Under the pieces are notes generated by a model that did not search any database, was not told the DNA's origin, and saw only the letters and a list, made by a program, of their open reading frames with translations. Made by a program: the position numbers and the translations under genes. Source: Marinobacter santoriniensis NKSG1 (GTDB lineage: Bacteria > Pseudomonadota > Gammaproteobacteria > Pseudomonadales > Oleiphilaceae). From it: a stretch of DNA of 64,000 nucleotides. Position 1 is the first letter of the stretch; every line of letters starts with the position of its first letter. Where the stretch lies: NCBI RefSeq assembly GCF_000347775.1, contig NZ_APAT01000022.1, forward strand, positions 124,001-188,000, read 5' to 3'. Positions 36,559 through 45,526 of this stretch are shown one piece after another.

Positions 36559-38358
36559 ATGAGCCGCCTGCCAACCTTCGCGCTGGGAATCTGTTTGCTG
36601 GTTCTGTCCATGCTGTCCGCCGGACCGGCATGCGCGGCGCCGGTCGGTTTTTCCTGGATCGAGCTGCCCGGCGCCGACGATAGCCTGGTGCAGGTCCAAA
36701 GCCTGCCGGAGTCCCGGTGGCAAACGCTTGACGCCGGTCAGGTGCTCAACCGGGGATTCAGCAACGGGACCTTCTGGCTGCGGGTGCCGGTACCTCCCCA
36801 ACCGGTGAACCGCGTGCTGGAAATTGGCTATCCCCTGCTGGACGACGTGTCGGTCTTCTGGGTCCGGAACGGACAGATGATCGAAAGCCATCGCACGGGT
36901 GACCGACGTCCCTTCAGCTCCCGCCCCATTTATCACCGGGATTTCGTGTTTCTCGTTCCCTCCAAAACCGAGCCGGTCACGGCCTACATCCGGGTGCGGA
37001 CCCAGGGATCGGTGCAGGTTCCGGTCGCGGTGACGCCCTCGGCGCAGTTCCTGGCCCATGAACAGCTGTCCTATGGCTGGCAGATGACCTTCCTGGGGAT
37101 TCTCACGGCCATGGTGATGTACAACCTGTTCCTGTTTGCCATTGTCCGGGACAGCACCTACCTGTGGTATGTGCTCGCCGTCATTGCCTCCGGACTCGTG
37201 CAACTGAATTTCCACGGGCTGGTGTTTCAGTGGCTCTGGCCGGACACGCCCATCCTGAACCGGTATTTCACGGTTCCGGCGGTGGGGCTGGCGTTGCTGT
37301 TTGCGACGGTCTTCACCTTGAAGTTCCTGTCGGTGGCACGTTACAGCCGGCCCAGTTACCGGTTTATGCAGGCGGTGGTGATCGGTTCCGGGCTGTCGGT
37401 GTTGTACGGGCTGTTCGGGCCCTACCAGAGCGGCATCGAACTGGTCAGTGTGCTGGCTGCGATCACCACACCCGCGGCCTGGTTGATTGGCCTGCTGGTG
37501 TGGCGCCGTGGCCAGGTTCTGGGCGGGTTCTACGTACTGGCATGGACGCCGTTGCTGGCCGGACATCTGGTCCTGGCGATCAGTAAGCTCGGCATCATGC
37601 CCCGAAGTGCGCTGACCGAACTGGCACCGCAGGCGGGGGTGGCCCTGGAGGTCATCCTGCTGTCTTTTGCCCTCGCCTATCGGATCAACCTGGAACGTCG
37701 CCGCACACAGGAAGCGCAGGATCGGGCCCTCGACATCCAGCGCCAGGCCAATCTGACCCTGGAGTCCCGGGTTCGGGAGCGAACCGAGGAACTGGAACAG
37801 GCCTATGAACAGATCAAATCAGTCAGCCTGACTGACGGCCTCACCCAGGTCGCCAACCGTCGTCGATTCGAGGAAAAGCTGCACGCCGAGTGGAAGCGGG
37901 CACATCGGCAAAAAGAAGCCCTGAGTCTCCTGTTGCTCGACATCGACCATTTCAAACGGGTCAACGACGAGCTTGGTCATCTGGTCGGGGACGATTGCCT
38001 GGTGACGTTCGGGGAAGTTCTGTCCGGCATTGTTCAGCGCTCGGGCGACCTGGTGGCTCGTTATGGCGGGGAGGAATTTGTGGTGCTGTTGCCGGCCACC
38101 TCGGAGGATGGCGCCGTCCAGGTGGCTGAACGCTTGCGTCAGGCCGTGGCCCGGACGGCTGTCCACACCCGGGAAGGGGTGCCGCCGGTCCACCTGACCA
38201 CCAGCGTGGGCGTGGCAACCCTGTCGCCACGTCGGGACCTGGAGCCCCACGACCTGGTGCGCCACGCCGACGAGGCGCTGTATGCCGCCAAGGCGTCAGG
38301 CCGGAACCGGGTGATGATTTACCGGGACTCGGCAGCGGCACCCGCGCCCGACCTGTGA
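36559..38358 (+). CDS. Membrane diguanylate cyclase with 7TMR-DISM sensor
   Basis: 599 residues. A signal-like start (about 1-27) is followed by a periplasmic 7TMR-DISMED2 domain (about 40-165: [23 protein letters not shown]), a seven-helix 7TM-DISM segment (about 180-390), a coiled coil (about 395-440) and a GGDEF domain. The active site is intact (GGEEF at 503-507), and an RSGD I-site lies 5 residues before it, so product inhibition by c-di-GMP is expected. It makes c-di-GMP in response to an unknown envelope ligand. Transcribed alone, convergent with doxX. Confidence 0.93.
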   Translation: MSRLPTFALGICLLVLSMLSAGPACAAPVGFSWIELPGADDSLVQVQSLPESRWQTLDAGQVLNRGFSNGTFWLRVPVPPQPVNRVLEIGYPLLDDVSVFWVRNGQMIESHRTGDRRPFSSRPIYHRDFVFLVPSKTEPVTAYIRVRTQGSVQVPVAVTPSAQFLAHEQLSYGWQMTFLGILTAMVMYNLFLFAIVRDSTYLWYVLAVIASGLVQLNFHGLVFQWLWPDTPILNRYFTVPAVGLALLFATVFTLKFLSVARYSRPSYRFMQAVVIGSGLSVLYGLFGPYQSGIELVSVLAAITTPAAWLIGLLVWRRGQVLGGFYVLAWTPLLAGHLVLAISKLGIMPRSALTELAPQAGVALEVILLSFALAYRINLERRRTQEAQDRALDIQRQANLTLESRVRERTEELEQAYEQIKSVSLTDGLTQVANRRRFEEKLHAEWKRAHRQKEALSLLLLDIDHFKRVNDELGHLVGDDCLVTFGEVLSGIVQRSGDLVARYGGEEFVVLLPATSEDGAVQVAERLRQAVARTAVHTREGVPPVHLTTSVGVATLSPRRDLEPHDLVRHADEALYAAKASGRNRVMIYRDSAAAPAPDL

Positions 38359-38365
38359 GCCGGGA

Positions 38366-38752
38366 TCAGTTCTTCAGCTTGTAACGGCCCGGTCCCAGGA
38401 ACACGACCGACAGTGCGGTCAGCAGGAAAAATCCCTGGAGTTCCAGTGCCCAGCCGCCACCCTGGCCAAGCGAGAGCAACTGGCCTGTGTGCACCAATGC
38501 GATGGCCACCAGCATGTTGAACACGATCAGCAGCGCACCGATCCGGGTCTGGTATCCCAGGATCACCATCAGTGGCGCCAACAGTTCGCCGATGAACACG
38601 CCGTAGGCCAGGACGGTCGGCAAGCCATGGGCTGCAAGCTGCCCTTCAATGAAGCCGACACCGTGCAACAGCTTGGCGATACCGTGGAACAGCATGAGTC
38701 CGCCGAGGGTCAGACGAAGAACGAGTTTTCCGAGATCGGCATTTTCCAGCAA
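38366..38752 (-). CDS. DoxX family membrane protein
   Basis: 128 residues with four hydrophobic helices. LGKLVLRLTLGGLMLFHGIAKLLHGV and VFIGELLAPLMVILGYQTRIGALL are the DoxX signature segments. DoxX proteins are linked to redox or thiol stress and to thiosulfate:quinone oxidation, but most are uncharacterised. It starts 61 bases after the truncated hemoglobin gene on the same strand and may be the last gene of that operon. Confidence 0.88.
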   Translation of the reverse strand: MLENADLGKLVLRLTLGGLMLFHGIAKLLHGVGFIEGQLAAHGLPTVLAYGVFIGELLAPLMVILGYQTRIGALLIVFNMLVAIALVHTGQLLSLGQGGGWALELQGFFLLTALSVVFLGPGRYKLKN

Positions 38753-38813
38753 AGGGTGTCTCCTGTCGGGATTGGATCATCAGCGGGAGAGCTTAACGGC
38801 TATCTCCGGGGAC

Positions 38814-39269
38814 TCAAAGCCCCCTGATGCTCGGGTAAAGCGGGACAATGCGGGCGAGGAGCCGGTTTTGCGCAGACGTAGGCACCCCGTTTTTCTCCAT
38901 GGCCAGGATCAGATCCTCAGCCACGGCATTGAACTGGGTATCGGTTATGGCCATGGCCTTGTGTACCTCACGCATGTTCCGACCGGTATAGGTGCAGGGC
39001 CCGCCGCTGAGTTGGCAGAGCTGGTCGGTCAGGTTCCGGTGAAACTGGACGACATCCACGCCCTTGAAGGCCTGGTTGATCCGGTCGTCCTCGACAATCC
39101 GGTACAACATGTCTTCGACAATGCTGGCAATCCCCTTGCGTTCGCCAAGCTGCTCGTAGAGGTCACTGCTGTTGTCGCTGGATGGCAGGTTCTGGCAGCC
39201 GCCAAGTGTCAGGAGAAGAACCATCAGCGGTCCGGTGGTCGACCGATAAAATGCGGAGAATTTGGTCAT
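38814..39269 (-). CDS. Group 1 truncated hemoglobin with lipoprotein signal
   Basis: 151 residues. The first 25 form a lipoprotein signal (basic start, hydrophobic PLMVLLLTLGGC, Cys25). The globin domain (about 36-140) reads DLYEQLGERKGIASIVEDMLYRIVEDDRINQAF, FHRNLTDQLC and then MREVHKAMAITDTQF, where H103 fits the proximal heme ligand. C85 and C92 could form a disulfide outside the cytoplasm. Most truncated hemoglobins are cytosolic; this one should be membrane-anchored in the envelope. Its ATG overlaps the DUF3034 stop codon by one base. It may bind O2 or NO; the actual ligand is unknown. Confidence 0.9.
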   Translation of the reverse strand: MTKFSAFYRSTTGPLMVLLLTLGGCQNLPSSDNSSDLYEQLGERKGIASIVEDMLYRIVEDDRINQAFKGVDVVQFHRNLTDQLCQLSGGPCTYTGRNMREVHKAMAITDTQFNAVAEDLILAMEKNGVPTSAQNRLLARIVPLYPSIRGL

Positions 39270-40141
39270 CAGAAGGTTCCTTGCAGTGACAGGTACAGGC
39301 CCTGTTGATCGGTCAGCGTGGCGATATCACCAAGGTTGACCAGTGCGGCCGTGACGGCAAGCCGGCGGTCCGGTACCCAGGCCACGAACAGGTCCCACCA
39401 GTCGCTTTCCCCGGCGAAGCCCAGGTTGTCGGGTTTTTGCCGGTATTCCATACCTACCAGCCACTTTCGGTCCAGGAACACGCCGGCACTGCCTTCGGCC
39501 ATCACCTCGTAGCCATTCTGGCGGTCGCCGCCAAAACCGAGCAAACCACCCTGGTTGGCCCGAGTGGCGCGCGCCGTGGCATTGACCAGCAGGTTCCGGC
39601 CCATTATGGCGGCGAAGAACAGTTTGCTGGCACTGACATAGCCGTCAATACCATGGTCGTCACGCGCGCCGATCGCTGATGGCACCGTGAAGTCCCGTTG
39701 CCGCTTGTACTGGACGCCGGCAGACCATTGTCCCCAGCGACTGTATAATACGTCGCCGAACAGGCGGACCTTGGCACCGAAGATATCCTGATTCAGTTCA
39801 TCCTGTTCCAGACCAAAACTGTCTTTCAGTGTGAACACCAGCGTGTCCAGGTCCAGAGTCTGCCGGGCCACCGTCAACTCGACGCGGTTGTGCCAGTTCA
39901 GGCCGGCCCCGATCACCGACAGAGTGTAGTCATCGACCCGGGCCTGGCTCATGGATACGGTGCCTCCCCATTCGGTATCGCTGGCATAGCTGCCCAGCAA
40001 CGCCCAGGGCACCAGGCCGCCACCGGCACTGCCTTCGATAGTCGTGACACCGCCAGTGGCCCAGAGCCGGCTACCGATGTCGGCCAGTGCGGTGGTTGGA
40101 GCGAATAACCCGGCCATAAGCAGGATAAGCCATCTATACAT
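39269..40141 (-). CDS. DUF3034 family predicted outer-membrane protein
   Basis: 290 residues. I chose the ATG giving MYRWLILLMAGLFAPTTALA, a signal peptide cleaved near residue 20. The frame is open further upstream, but that part overlaps the EAL gene antiparallel to no known domain. The mature part is rich in alternating beta strands with aromatic ends (GGTVSMSQARVDDYTLSVIG, WSAGVQYKRQRDF) and ends LYLSLQGTF with a terminal Phe, typical of outer-membrane barrels. I recognise it as DUF3034. It is coupled to genes on both sides by one-base overlaps. Confidence 0.82.
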   Translation of the reverse strand: MYRWLILLMAGLFAPTTALADIGSRLWATGGVTTIEGSAGGGLVPWALLGSYASDTEWGGTVSMSQARVDDYTLSVIGAGLNWHNRVELTVARQTLDLDTLVFTLKDSFGLEQDELNQDIFGAKVRLFGDVLYSRWGQWSAGVQYKRQRDFTVPSAIGARDDHGIDGYVSASKLFFAAIMGRNLLVNATARATRANQGGLLGFGGDRQNGYEVMAEGSAGVFLDRKWLVGMEYRQKPDNLGFAGESDWWDLFVAWVPDRRLAVTAALVNLGDIATLTDQQGLYLSLQGTF

Positions 40142-42483
40142 CACGGGTTCTCCGTAGGTGTCTGTGTCAGTTCGTCGATACGTGTGGCGAGGTGCGCCGC
40201 CGTCTCCGCCAGGGCGTCCGCGGAAACCGGACGACTCAGGCCGAAACCCTGGCCCAGGTTGCAGCCCCATCGTCTCAGCAGGTGCCAGCTTGCCAGTTCC
40301 TCAATACCCTCAGCGACGACCTTCAGACCCAGGCCGTGAGCCATGTCGATGGTGGACCGCACGATCAGCTGATCCTGGGGCTCGGTGTCGAGGTCAAGGA
40401 CGAAAGACTTGTCGATCTTCAGCTCCTGAACGGGCAGTTTTCGGAGCTGGGAAAGGGACGAGTAGCCAGTCCCGAAATCATCGACGGACAGGGTGACCCC
40501 GAGATCTCTCAGGCGGTTGAGTGTGGCCAGGGCTTTGTCGGGATCCTCCATGAGGGCGCTTTCAGTCACTTCGAGCGTAATCCGGTCCATGGGCTGGTGC
40601 CATTGCCCAAACGCTCGGGCAACATGATCCGACAGATCATTCCAGGTCAGGTCTTTGGCGGACAGGTTGACTGCAACGCCAACATCCAGGCCGGTGTTAG
40701 CCCAGCGTCGGGCGTCTCTGGAAACCTGTCGCAGAACGCAGGCCGTCAGTTCATTGATCTGACCGGATTGCTCGGCGAGGAAGATGAACTCTTCCGGAGA
40801 AACAAACCCGAGGGTCGGGTGAATCCACCGCACCAGTGCTTCAACCTGAATCAGTTTCCCGGAGCGCAGATCGAGTTTCGGCTGGTACTGCATCTGCAAC
40901 TGATCGTCCCGGATGGCCTGATGCAGGTCGCCGATCAGTTGCAGCTTGCGAAGATGGTTTTCATCCAGGCCGGGACGATATCGAAGCACCGACTCGCCAC
41001 CCTTATGAGCCCGATCAAAGGTCAGGTTGAGCCGGCGCCGGAACTCATTGATTGAGCCGGCATCGGCAGGAAGTTGCATGGCAACGGCGGTGGTCCGGAT
41101 CGCAAAGGGTGTGTGGTCGATTTGCAGGGGCTGCTCGAAGCATTGGTGCAGCGCCTGGACCGCGTCATGGAGCATCGCCTCTGTTTCCAGTGGTGGCACC
41201 AGGGCCAGAAACTCGCGGCCGCCGGTTCGGGCGATCAGGTGGGCCGTCGGCAGGTGTTGCTTGAGGCGTTCCCCCGTGCTCTCCAGTACCCGGTCCCCCA
41301 GTTCCAGCCCCAGGGTATCGTTGATGTTCGACAGATCGTCCAGGCGAATGCCAAGCAGCGTACAGGCCCTGCGTTTCGCGAACACGTCAGCGACCGCCTC
41401 AAGGATGGCGGTGCGGTTCGCCAGCCCGGTGACCTCATCATGGGTGGCCGTGTACCGGATATGCGCTTCACGCTCCCGCAAGCGGGCGAGCATGTCCCGG
41501 AGAGCGTTTCTTAATTGTCGGAGCTCCCCGCTGGCAACGATACGCGGCGGCTCGGGCGTCTCGCCATCCCCGATGGCACGGGCATAATCGGCCAGCTGCA
41601 GGACCGGCCGACCAAGGAATCGGGCAAGGACCAGCGCCAGAAGGATGGCCAGCGCCAGACTGGCGAGAACCAGCAGGCCGGTTTCCACCGCGCGTTGATA
41701 ATAGTTTTGCAGACTGGCTTCACGGCTGATGAGAAGTAACGCCTGGAGTTGCTCGTCATTTCCCGGCCCCAGATCGATGGTCCGGGTGAAGTAATGTGCA
41801 TTGAAAGCGAGCCCGGGTGTTTCGACGGGGCCATCGTTCTGCAACGGTTTATCGAGGCTGGTAGCGAATGGAGGAAATGCCGGGGCATTCTTCGCGTGTA
41901 CCCGAAACAGCACCCGGGTACCGCTCAGTTCGGCGATGATTCCGGCAAGCTCGTTATCCAGGCGGTAACCGGCGAGCAGCCAGGCTCGCAGACCGGGGGC
42001 CTGGACCGGGACCGCCAGCAGTTCATAGCCGACGTCGTCGAGAACAACCATCCAGCTGGCAAACCCCTTTTGCCTCGCTTCGGTCAGCAGTGCCTCCGGG
42101 GTGGTCGACAATGAATGGTTCAGGGTCGATGCCATCACCCTGCCCTGGTTGTCCAGCAGCAGCGCCAGATCCGCACCCGCCCTGGCGCTATGGTTTTCCA
42201 GGGCGCTGTCGAGCGTGGCGCTGTCCCGGCTGGCAACGGCAGAGAGGAATCCGAAATCCTTGACCACCACGTCCAGCCGGGACAGCTCCAGCGCCCGCCG
42301 TCGAGCCATGACTTCGGACGTCACCCGGGCACCGATGGTCAGTTGTTCCTGCGCCCGATCTTGCTCATCTTCGAACAGATACACCATCATCAGCGCGCCA
42401 ATCACCAGGCTGATCAGTGCCGCCAGGGCAACCATGGCGGCGATCAGGCGACCGCGGAAGCCGATCTGCAAGCGGGGTGTCAT
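40141..42483 (-). CDS. Membrane GGDEF/EAL protein, probably a c-di-GMP phosphodiesterase
   Basis: 780 residues. TM helix 1 (about 11-34) is followed by a periplasmic double-Cache-like sensor region (about 40-265), TM helix 2 (about 270-295), a HAMP-like linker, a GGDEF domain and a C-terminal EAL domain. The cyclase signature is degenerate (GGREF, 421-425), so synthesis is unlikely. The EAL domain has VEALVRW (EAL 548-550), the metal-binding DDFGTGYSSLSQL and KIDKSFV, so hydrolysis is likely. It is fourth from last in a coupled operon between the cupredoxin and DUF3034 genes, suggesting its sensor reads an envelope redox or gas signal. Confidence 0.92.
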   Translation of the reverse strand: MTPRLQIGFRGRLIAAMVALAALISLVIGALMMVYLFEDEQDRAQEQLTIGARVTSEVMARRRALELSRLDVVVKDFGFLSAVASRDSATLDSALENHSARAGADLALLLDNQGRVMASTLNHSLSTTPEALLTEARQKGFASWMVVLDDVGYELLAVPVQAPGLRAWLLAGYRLDNELAGIIAELSGTRVLFRVHAKNAPAFPPFATSLDKPLQNDGPVETPGLAFNAHYFTRTIDLGPGNDEQLQALLLISREASLQNYYQRAVETGLLVLASLALAILLALVLARFLGRPVLQLADYARAIGDGETPEPPRIVASGELRQLRNALRDMLARLREREAHIRYTATHDEVTGLANRTAILEAVADVFAKRRACTLLGIRLDDLSNINDTLGLELGDRVLESTGERLKQHLPTAHLIARTGGREFLALVPPLETEAMLHDAVQALHQCFEQPLQIDHTPFAIRTTAVAMQLPADAGSINEFRRRLNLTFDRAHKGGESVLRYRPGLDENHLRKLQLIGDLHQAIRDDQLQMQYQPKLDLRSGKLIQVEALVRWIHPTLGFVSPEEFIFLAEQSGQINELTACVLRQVSRDARRWANTGLDVGVAVNLSAKDLTWNDLSDHVARAFGQWHQPMDRITLEVTESALMEDPDKALATLNRLRDLGVTLSVDDFGTGYSSLSQLRKLPVQELKIDKSFVLDLDTEPQDQLIVRSTIDMAHGLGLKVVAEGIEELASWHLLRRWGCNLGQGFGLSRPVSADALAETAAHLATRIDELTQTPTENP

Positions 42484-43124
42484 TACAGCTCCCGGAAGCG
42501 TTGTTGAAGACGTTCGAGAGAGTCATCGCCCGTCGGTTCCGGTGTCAGGCGAATGTGCAGATTGGCGGGGTTGCCAAGGGTAATCTTCCGGATTTCCGGT
42601 TGGGTGTTGTCCGGGAGGCGTGGGTGCCAGAGTTTTATGGCGACGGTCTGGCCATCCATGTCCTCTGCCTCGGCGGACAGGGTGATCTGGCCGTTCTTAT
42701 CGGTGCGACCGATATCGCTGGTGTTGGTGACGATCACAAACGCCTGCATGTGGTCGTGGATGTTGCAGCCGAGCTCAACAATGCCCGGTTTGTCGAACAC
42801 CACCGGTGCTTCCGGCCGGCCTGCGTAGAGTTTGAGGTCGAAGGTCTTTGCGGGGGAAAACGAATACACGTGGTGTTGGGTGTTGTCCCGATTCGGAAAA
42901 TCCACGGTCGAACCGACCGGAATAATCAGGATCTTTGGATGAAAACGGCGATCCTTCTGGTAGATTTCCGTGGTGACTGGCGGCACCGCCTCTTTCCCTG
43001 TCAGGGCCACCACGACTCCCGGAACCGGTCCATTATCATCCCGGACGGTAATCGGTATCTCGGCGGCAAGAGATGGGGCGGGCAGCGTCAGTAGCGCAAG
43101 CCAGAGGGCGATAGAGCGTCTCAT
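42483..43124 (-). CDS. Exported cupredoxin-like protein (methylamine-utilization-like annotation family)
   Basis: 213 residues with a signal peptide (MRRSIALWLALLTLPAPSLA). A plastocyanin-like fold spans about 25-135. IIPVGSTVDFPNRDNTQHHVYSF supplies His84/85, and GIVELGCNIHDHMQAFVIV supplies C120, H123 and M126, a type 1 copper set. A C-terminal beta-rich extension follows (about 135-213). It should be a periplasmic blue-copper electron carrier or copper-bound sensor partner. Its stop codon overlaps the start of the EAL gene, and it starts 16 bases after the unknown 229-residue protein gene. Confidence 0.85.
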   Translation of the reverse strand: MRRSIALWLALLTLPAPSLAAEIPITVRDDNGPVPGVVVALTGKEAVPPVTTEIYQKDRRFHPKILIIPVGSTVDFPNRDNTQHHVYSFSPAKTFDLKLYAGRPEAPVVFDKPGIVELGCNIHDHMQAFVIVTNTSDIGRTDKNGQITLSAEAEDMDGQTVAIKLWHPRLPDNTQPEIRKITLGNPANLHIRLTPEPTGDDSLERLQQRFREL

Positions 43125-43140
43125 AAAGATCCTGATACGG

Positions 43141-43830
43141 CTAGAGCAGGCCGGAACCCAGTGAAAAATGAATGTGGTTCCTGACCAGAAGGTTTTCCCA
43201 GTACTGGCGCATCCAGTTCCAGGCGGAATTGTTAAACAATTCCACGAACGGGTCCAGATTTAATTCGTAATAGTCCGGCGTGCCGGCGATCTGGAGGACT
43301 GTGACGGTGATGGCATCGTCCAGCTCGTTGGCGAAGGGTTCGCCGATGAGCTGGTGCACCAGGATATTCGCCCTTGTGGCCTCGATATCCACCAGGTCGC
43401 TGACCCGGGTGCAGCGGTTGTTTTCATACATCTCTTCCATCAGGCGATGGCAGAGGTAGGCTCGGATCAGCAGCCCGTCGAGGCCGTCGTAACGTACCAG
43501 CAGTATCGACGGCTGGGTGAAGTAGCGGGTGGCGGATGTGACAAACGGTTCGAACAGTTCAGCCTTGCCGGCTTCCCGTGCGCAGGCCTCGACGCATTCG
43601 ATCAGCCGGGGCGCCATTTCAATGTACTCCACGGCAAACTGGAACAGCGACAGGGCCGGCTGATAGCCCTCAATAACCACCGAGGCAGGCAACGACGCGG
43701 CCTTCTCGCGCATCTGGCGAAGGAAGTTGCCGGTTCTCGCTTCCTTGCGTCGGGCCTGATCAATGATTTCAAGGACTGCCTGTGGTGTCATTTCAGGAGA
43801 TGCCGATGTTTGAACGAATTGAGGTCGCAA
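43141..43830 (-). CDS. Unrecognised 229-residue protein at the head of the cupredoxin/c-di-GMP operon
   Basis: I do not recognise this family. It has no signal peptide or TM helix, and it is predicted mostly alpha-helical and acidic. Notable stretches are EIIDQARRKEARTGNFLRQMR, RAYLCHRLMEEMYENNR and DIEATRANILVHQLIGEPF, with H and E residues spaced as in helical metal-binding bundles; a metal site is only a guess. It ends 16 bases before the cupredoxin start, so it is very probably the first gene of the operon through the truncated hemoglobin. Confidence 0.75.
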   Translation of the reverse strand: MRPQFVQTSASPEMTPQAVLEIIDQARRKEARTGNFLRQMREKAASLPASVVIEGYQPALSLFQFAVEYIEMAPRLIECVEACAREAGKAELFEPFVTSATRYFTQPSILLVRYDGLDGLLIRAYLCHRLMEEMYENNRCTRVSDLVDIEATRANILVHQLIGEPFANELDDAITVTVLQIAGTPDYYELNLDPFVELFNNSAWNWMRQYWENLLVRNHIHFSLGSGLL

Positions 43831-43985
43831 GGCGCCTCCCGTTGTTCAGAGCAAGTCTGGGAGGGCAGTCAGCGTGGTCGTCGTTGACCACGGCCTGCCG
43901 TTTCTGAGTAGTGTAGCCGACATTCATTGATTTGCCGGTTTCGGACCGGTAAAAAGGCGTCGCAAAATGTTACAGATTGAACATC

Positions 43986-45317
43986 TCACCGGAGATTTTC
44001 GAACCACGTTCCCCGGGTTGTATGGCGCCAGAAAAGCCATCCCATACTGGCAGCCCGGGCCAGCATCAGGGCGATCAACGCAAACCAGAGTCCGTGATTG
44101 CCCCAACCTGTGGTGAGTGCCCAGGCCGGTAGAAACACACCGAGGGCCGAGAACAGCATCGTGTTCTGCATGTCCCGGGTTCGGGTGGCGCCGATGAAGA
44201 CGCCGTCCAGGAGAAACCCCCACACAGCGGTGAACGGCAGCAGCCACAGCCACGGCAGGTAATGGCTGGCAGTGGCACGGACCGACTCGATTCCCGTCAG
44301 CAGTCCGATCAGGTGTCGGCCCCCCAGGACAAAGATCACCGTGAGCAGCAGCGCCCCCCACAGTGACCAGCGCAGTGCACTGATGAACACCTGTCGGAAC
44401 CGGCGTCGGCTGCCCCGCCCGATGGCCTCGCCGATCAGTGCCTCGGCGGCATTGGCAAAGCCATCCAGGGCGTTGGAAATGACCAGCAAGAAGGTAATCA
44501 GGACGGCGTTGGCGGCGAGGATGATGTCACCCTGCCGGGCTCCCTGGGCGGTGAAAAAGGCCAGGACCAGAAGCAGGGCGATGGTACGGACCATGATGTA
44601 CCGGTTCACTTTCAGGATCGCCAGGTAGTCGGATACTCGGCCAAACAGGGCCCGGTCCAGTCGTCGGCCGGCGGGCAGCCGGCTGAGCACGATGGCAGCG
44701 CCGATGATGGCGGCGCCGTATTCCGCGCAGATGGTGGCAATGGCCACGCCGCGGCTGTTCCAGCCCAGGCCGGTGACAAACAGAACGTCCAGCAGGATGT
44801 TCAGGCCGTTGGCGACGATCAGCATGATCATCGGGCCGCGGGGCATCTGCATCCCGATCAGCCAGCCCACAAGGGTGTACTGGCAGAGCACGGCCGGAGC
44901 GCTCCAGATCCGGATGGATGCGTATTCCCCGGCCAGTATCCTGACTTCATGCCCGGGATTCATCAGGGTAAGCCCGAGCTGGATCAACGGACCATGGCCG
45001 AGAATCAGCAATAACCCGATACCGGTCGACAACATGACCGAACGAAGCAGCAAGGCGGTCTGGGCAAAGGCGTCCCGTTTGCCCCGGGCCTGGGCCGCCA
45101 GGCCGGTGGTGCCCATACGCATGAACCCGAAGGTCCAGTACAGGATCGTGAACAGGTTGGCGCCCACCGCCACCGCGCCCAGGTACTCCGGCCGGTCCAG
45201 GTGGCCGAGGACGGCCGTGTCCACCAAGCCGAGCAGGGGTACGGTCAGGTTGGTGAGCATGAGTGGCCACGCGAGCGCCCAGAGACGGCGGTCGGTGACA
45301 GACAGGCGGAGCGGCAT
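43986..45317 (-). CDS. MATE family efflux transporter (DinF-like)
   Basis: 443 residues from the ATG giving MPLRLSVTDRRLWALAWPLML. The open frame extends 58 codons upstream but is low-complexity and lacks conservation features. Twelve hydrophobic helices fall in two six-helix halves. LTNLTVPLLGLVDTAVLGHL and GTTGLAAQARGKRDAFAQT are the MATE/DinF N-terminal signatures. It exports cationic drugs or metabolites using Na+ or H+. It is divergent from the cox operon. Confidence 0.92.
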   Translation of the reverse strand: MPLRLSVTDRRLWALAWPLMLTNLTVPLLGLVDTAVLGHLDRPEYLGAVAVGANLFTILYWTFGFMRMGTTGLAAQARGKRDAFAQTALLLRSVMLSTGIGLLLILGHGPLIQLGLTLMNPGHEVRILAGEYASIRIWSAPAVLCQYTLVGWLIGMQMPRGPMIMLIVANGLNILLDVLFVTGLGWNSRGVAIATICAEYGAAIIGAAIVLSRLPAGRRLDRALFGRVSDYLAILKVNRYIMVRTIALLLVLAFFTAQGARQGDIILAANAVLITFLLVISNALDGFANAAEALIGEAIGRGSRRRFRQVFISALRWSLWGALLLTVIFVLGGRHLIGLLTGIESVRATASHYLPWLWLLPFTAVWGFLLDGVFIGATRTRDMQNTMLFSALGVFLPAWALTTGWGNHGLWFALIALMLARAASMGWLFWRHTTRGTWFENLR

Positions 45318-45372
45318 ATTATTAAAAATTATTAAGGTTCCCGGGTTAGCAGTTTTAGGTTTAGGTGATTTT

Positions 45373-45401
45373 TTAGTCTTTTTTTGATCCGTGTCTATAC
45401 T
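45373..45401 (+). promoter_or_regulatory. Possible promoter of the cox operon
   Basis: TATACT at 45396-45401 makes a good -10 box about 125 bases before coxB. The candidate -35 (TTAGTC, 17 bases upstream) is weak. The surrounding run of T residues is the most AT-rich part of the gap. Confidence 0.35.
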
Positions 45402-45526
45402 CGAATTTGAAGTATCTGAAAGCAGGCTTCCGGCCTGATCTTGGCGACCCCGGCCCATAGCCGGCGCCGTCGAGTCAGCCGGGAAACGCAAAATCCAACA
45501 AGAATAACAACCTGTGGAGACACAGT

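Noticed and set aside
43934..43950. Inverted repeat CCGGT...ACCGG downstream of the MATE/229-residue gene gap as terminator
   Set aside because: Only 5 bp, and A residues follow on the plus strand; no T-run on the required strand.
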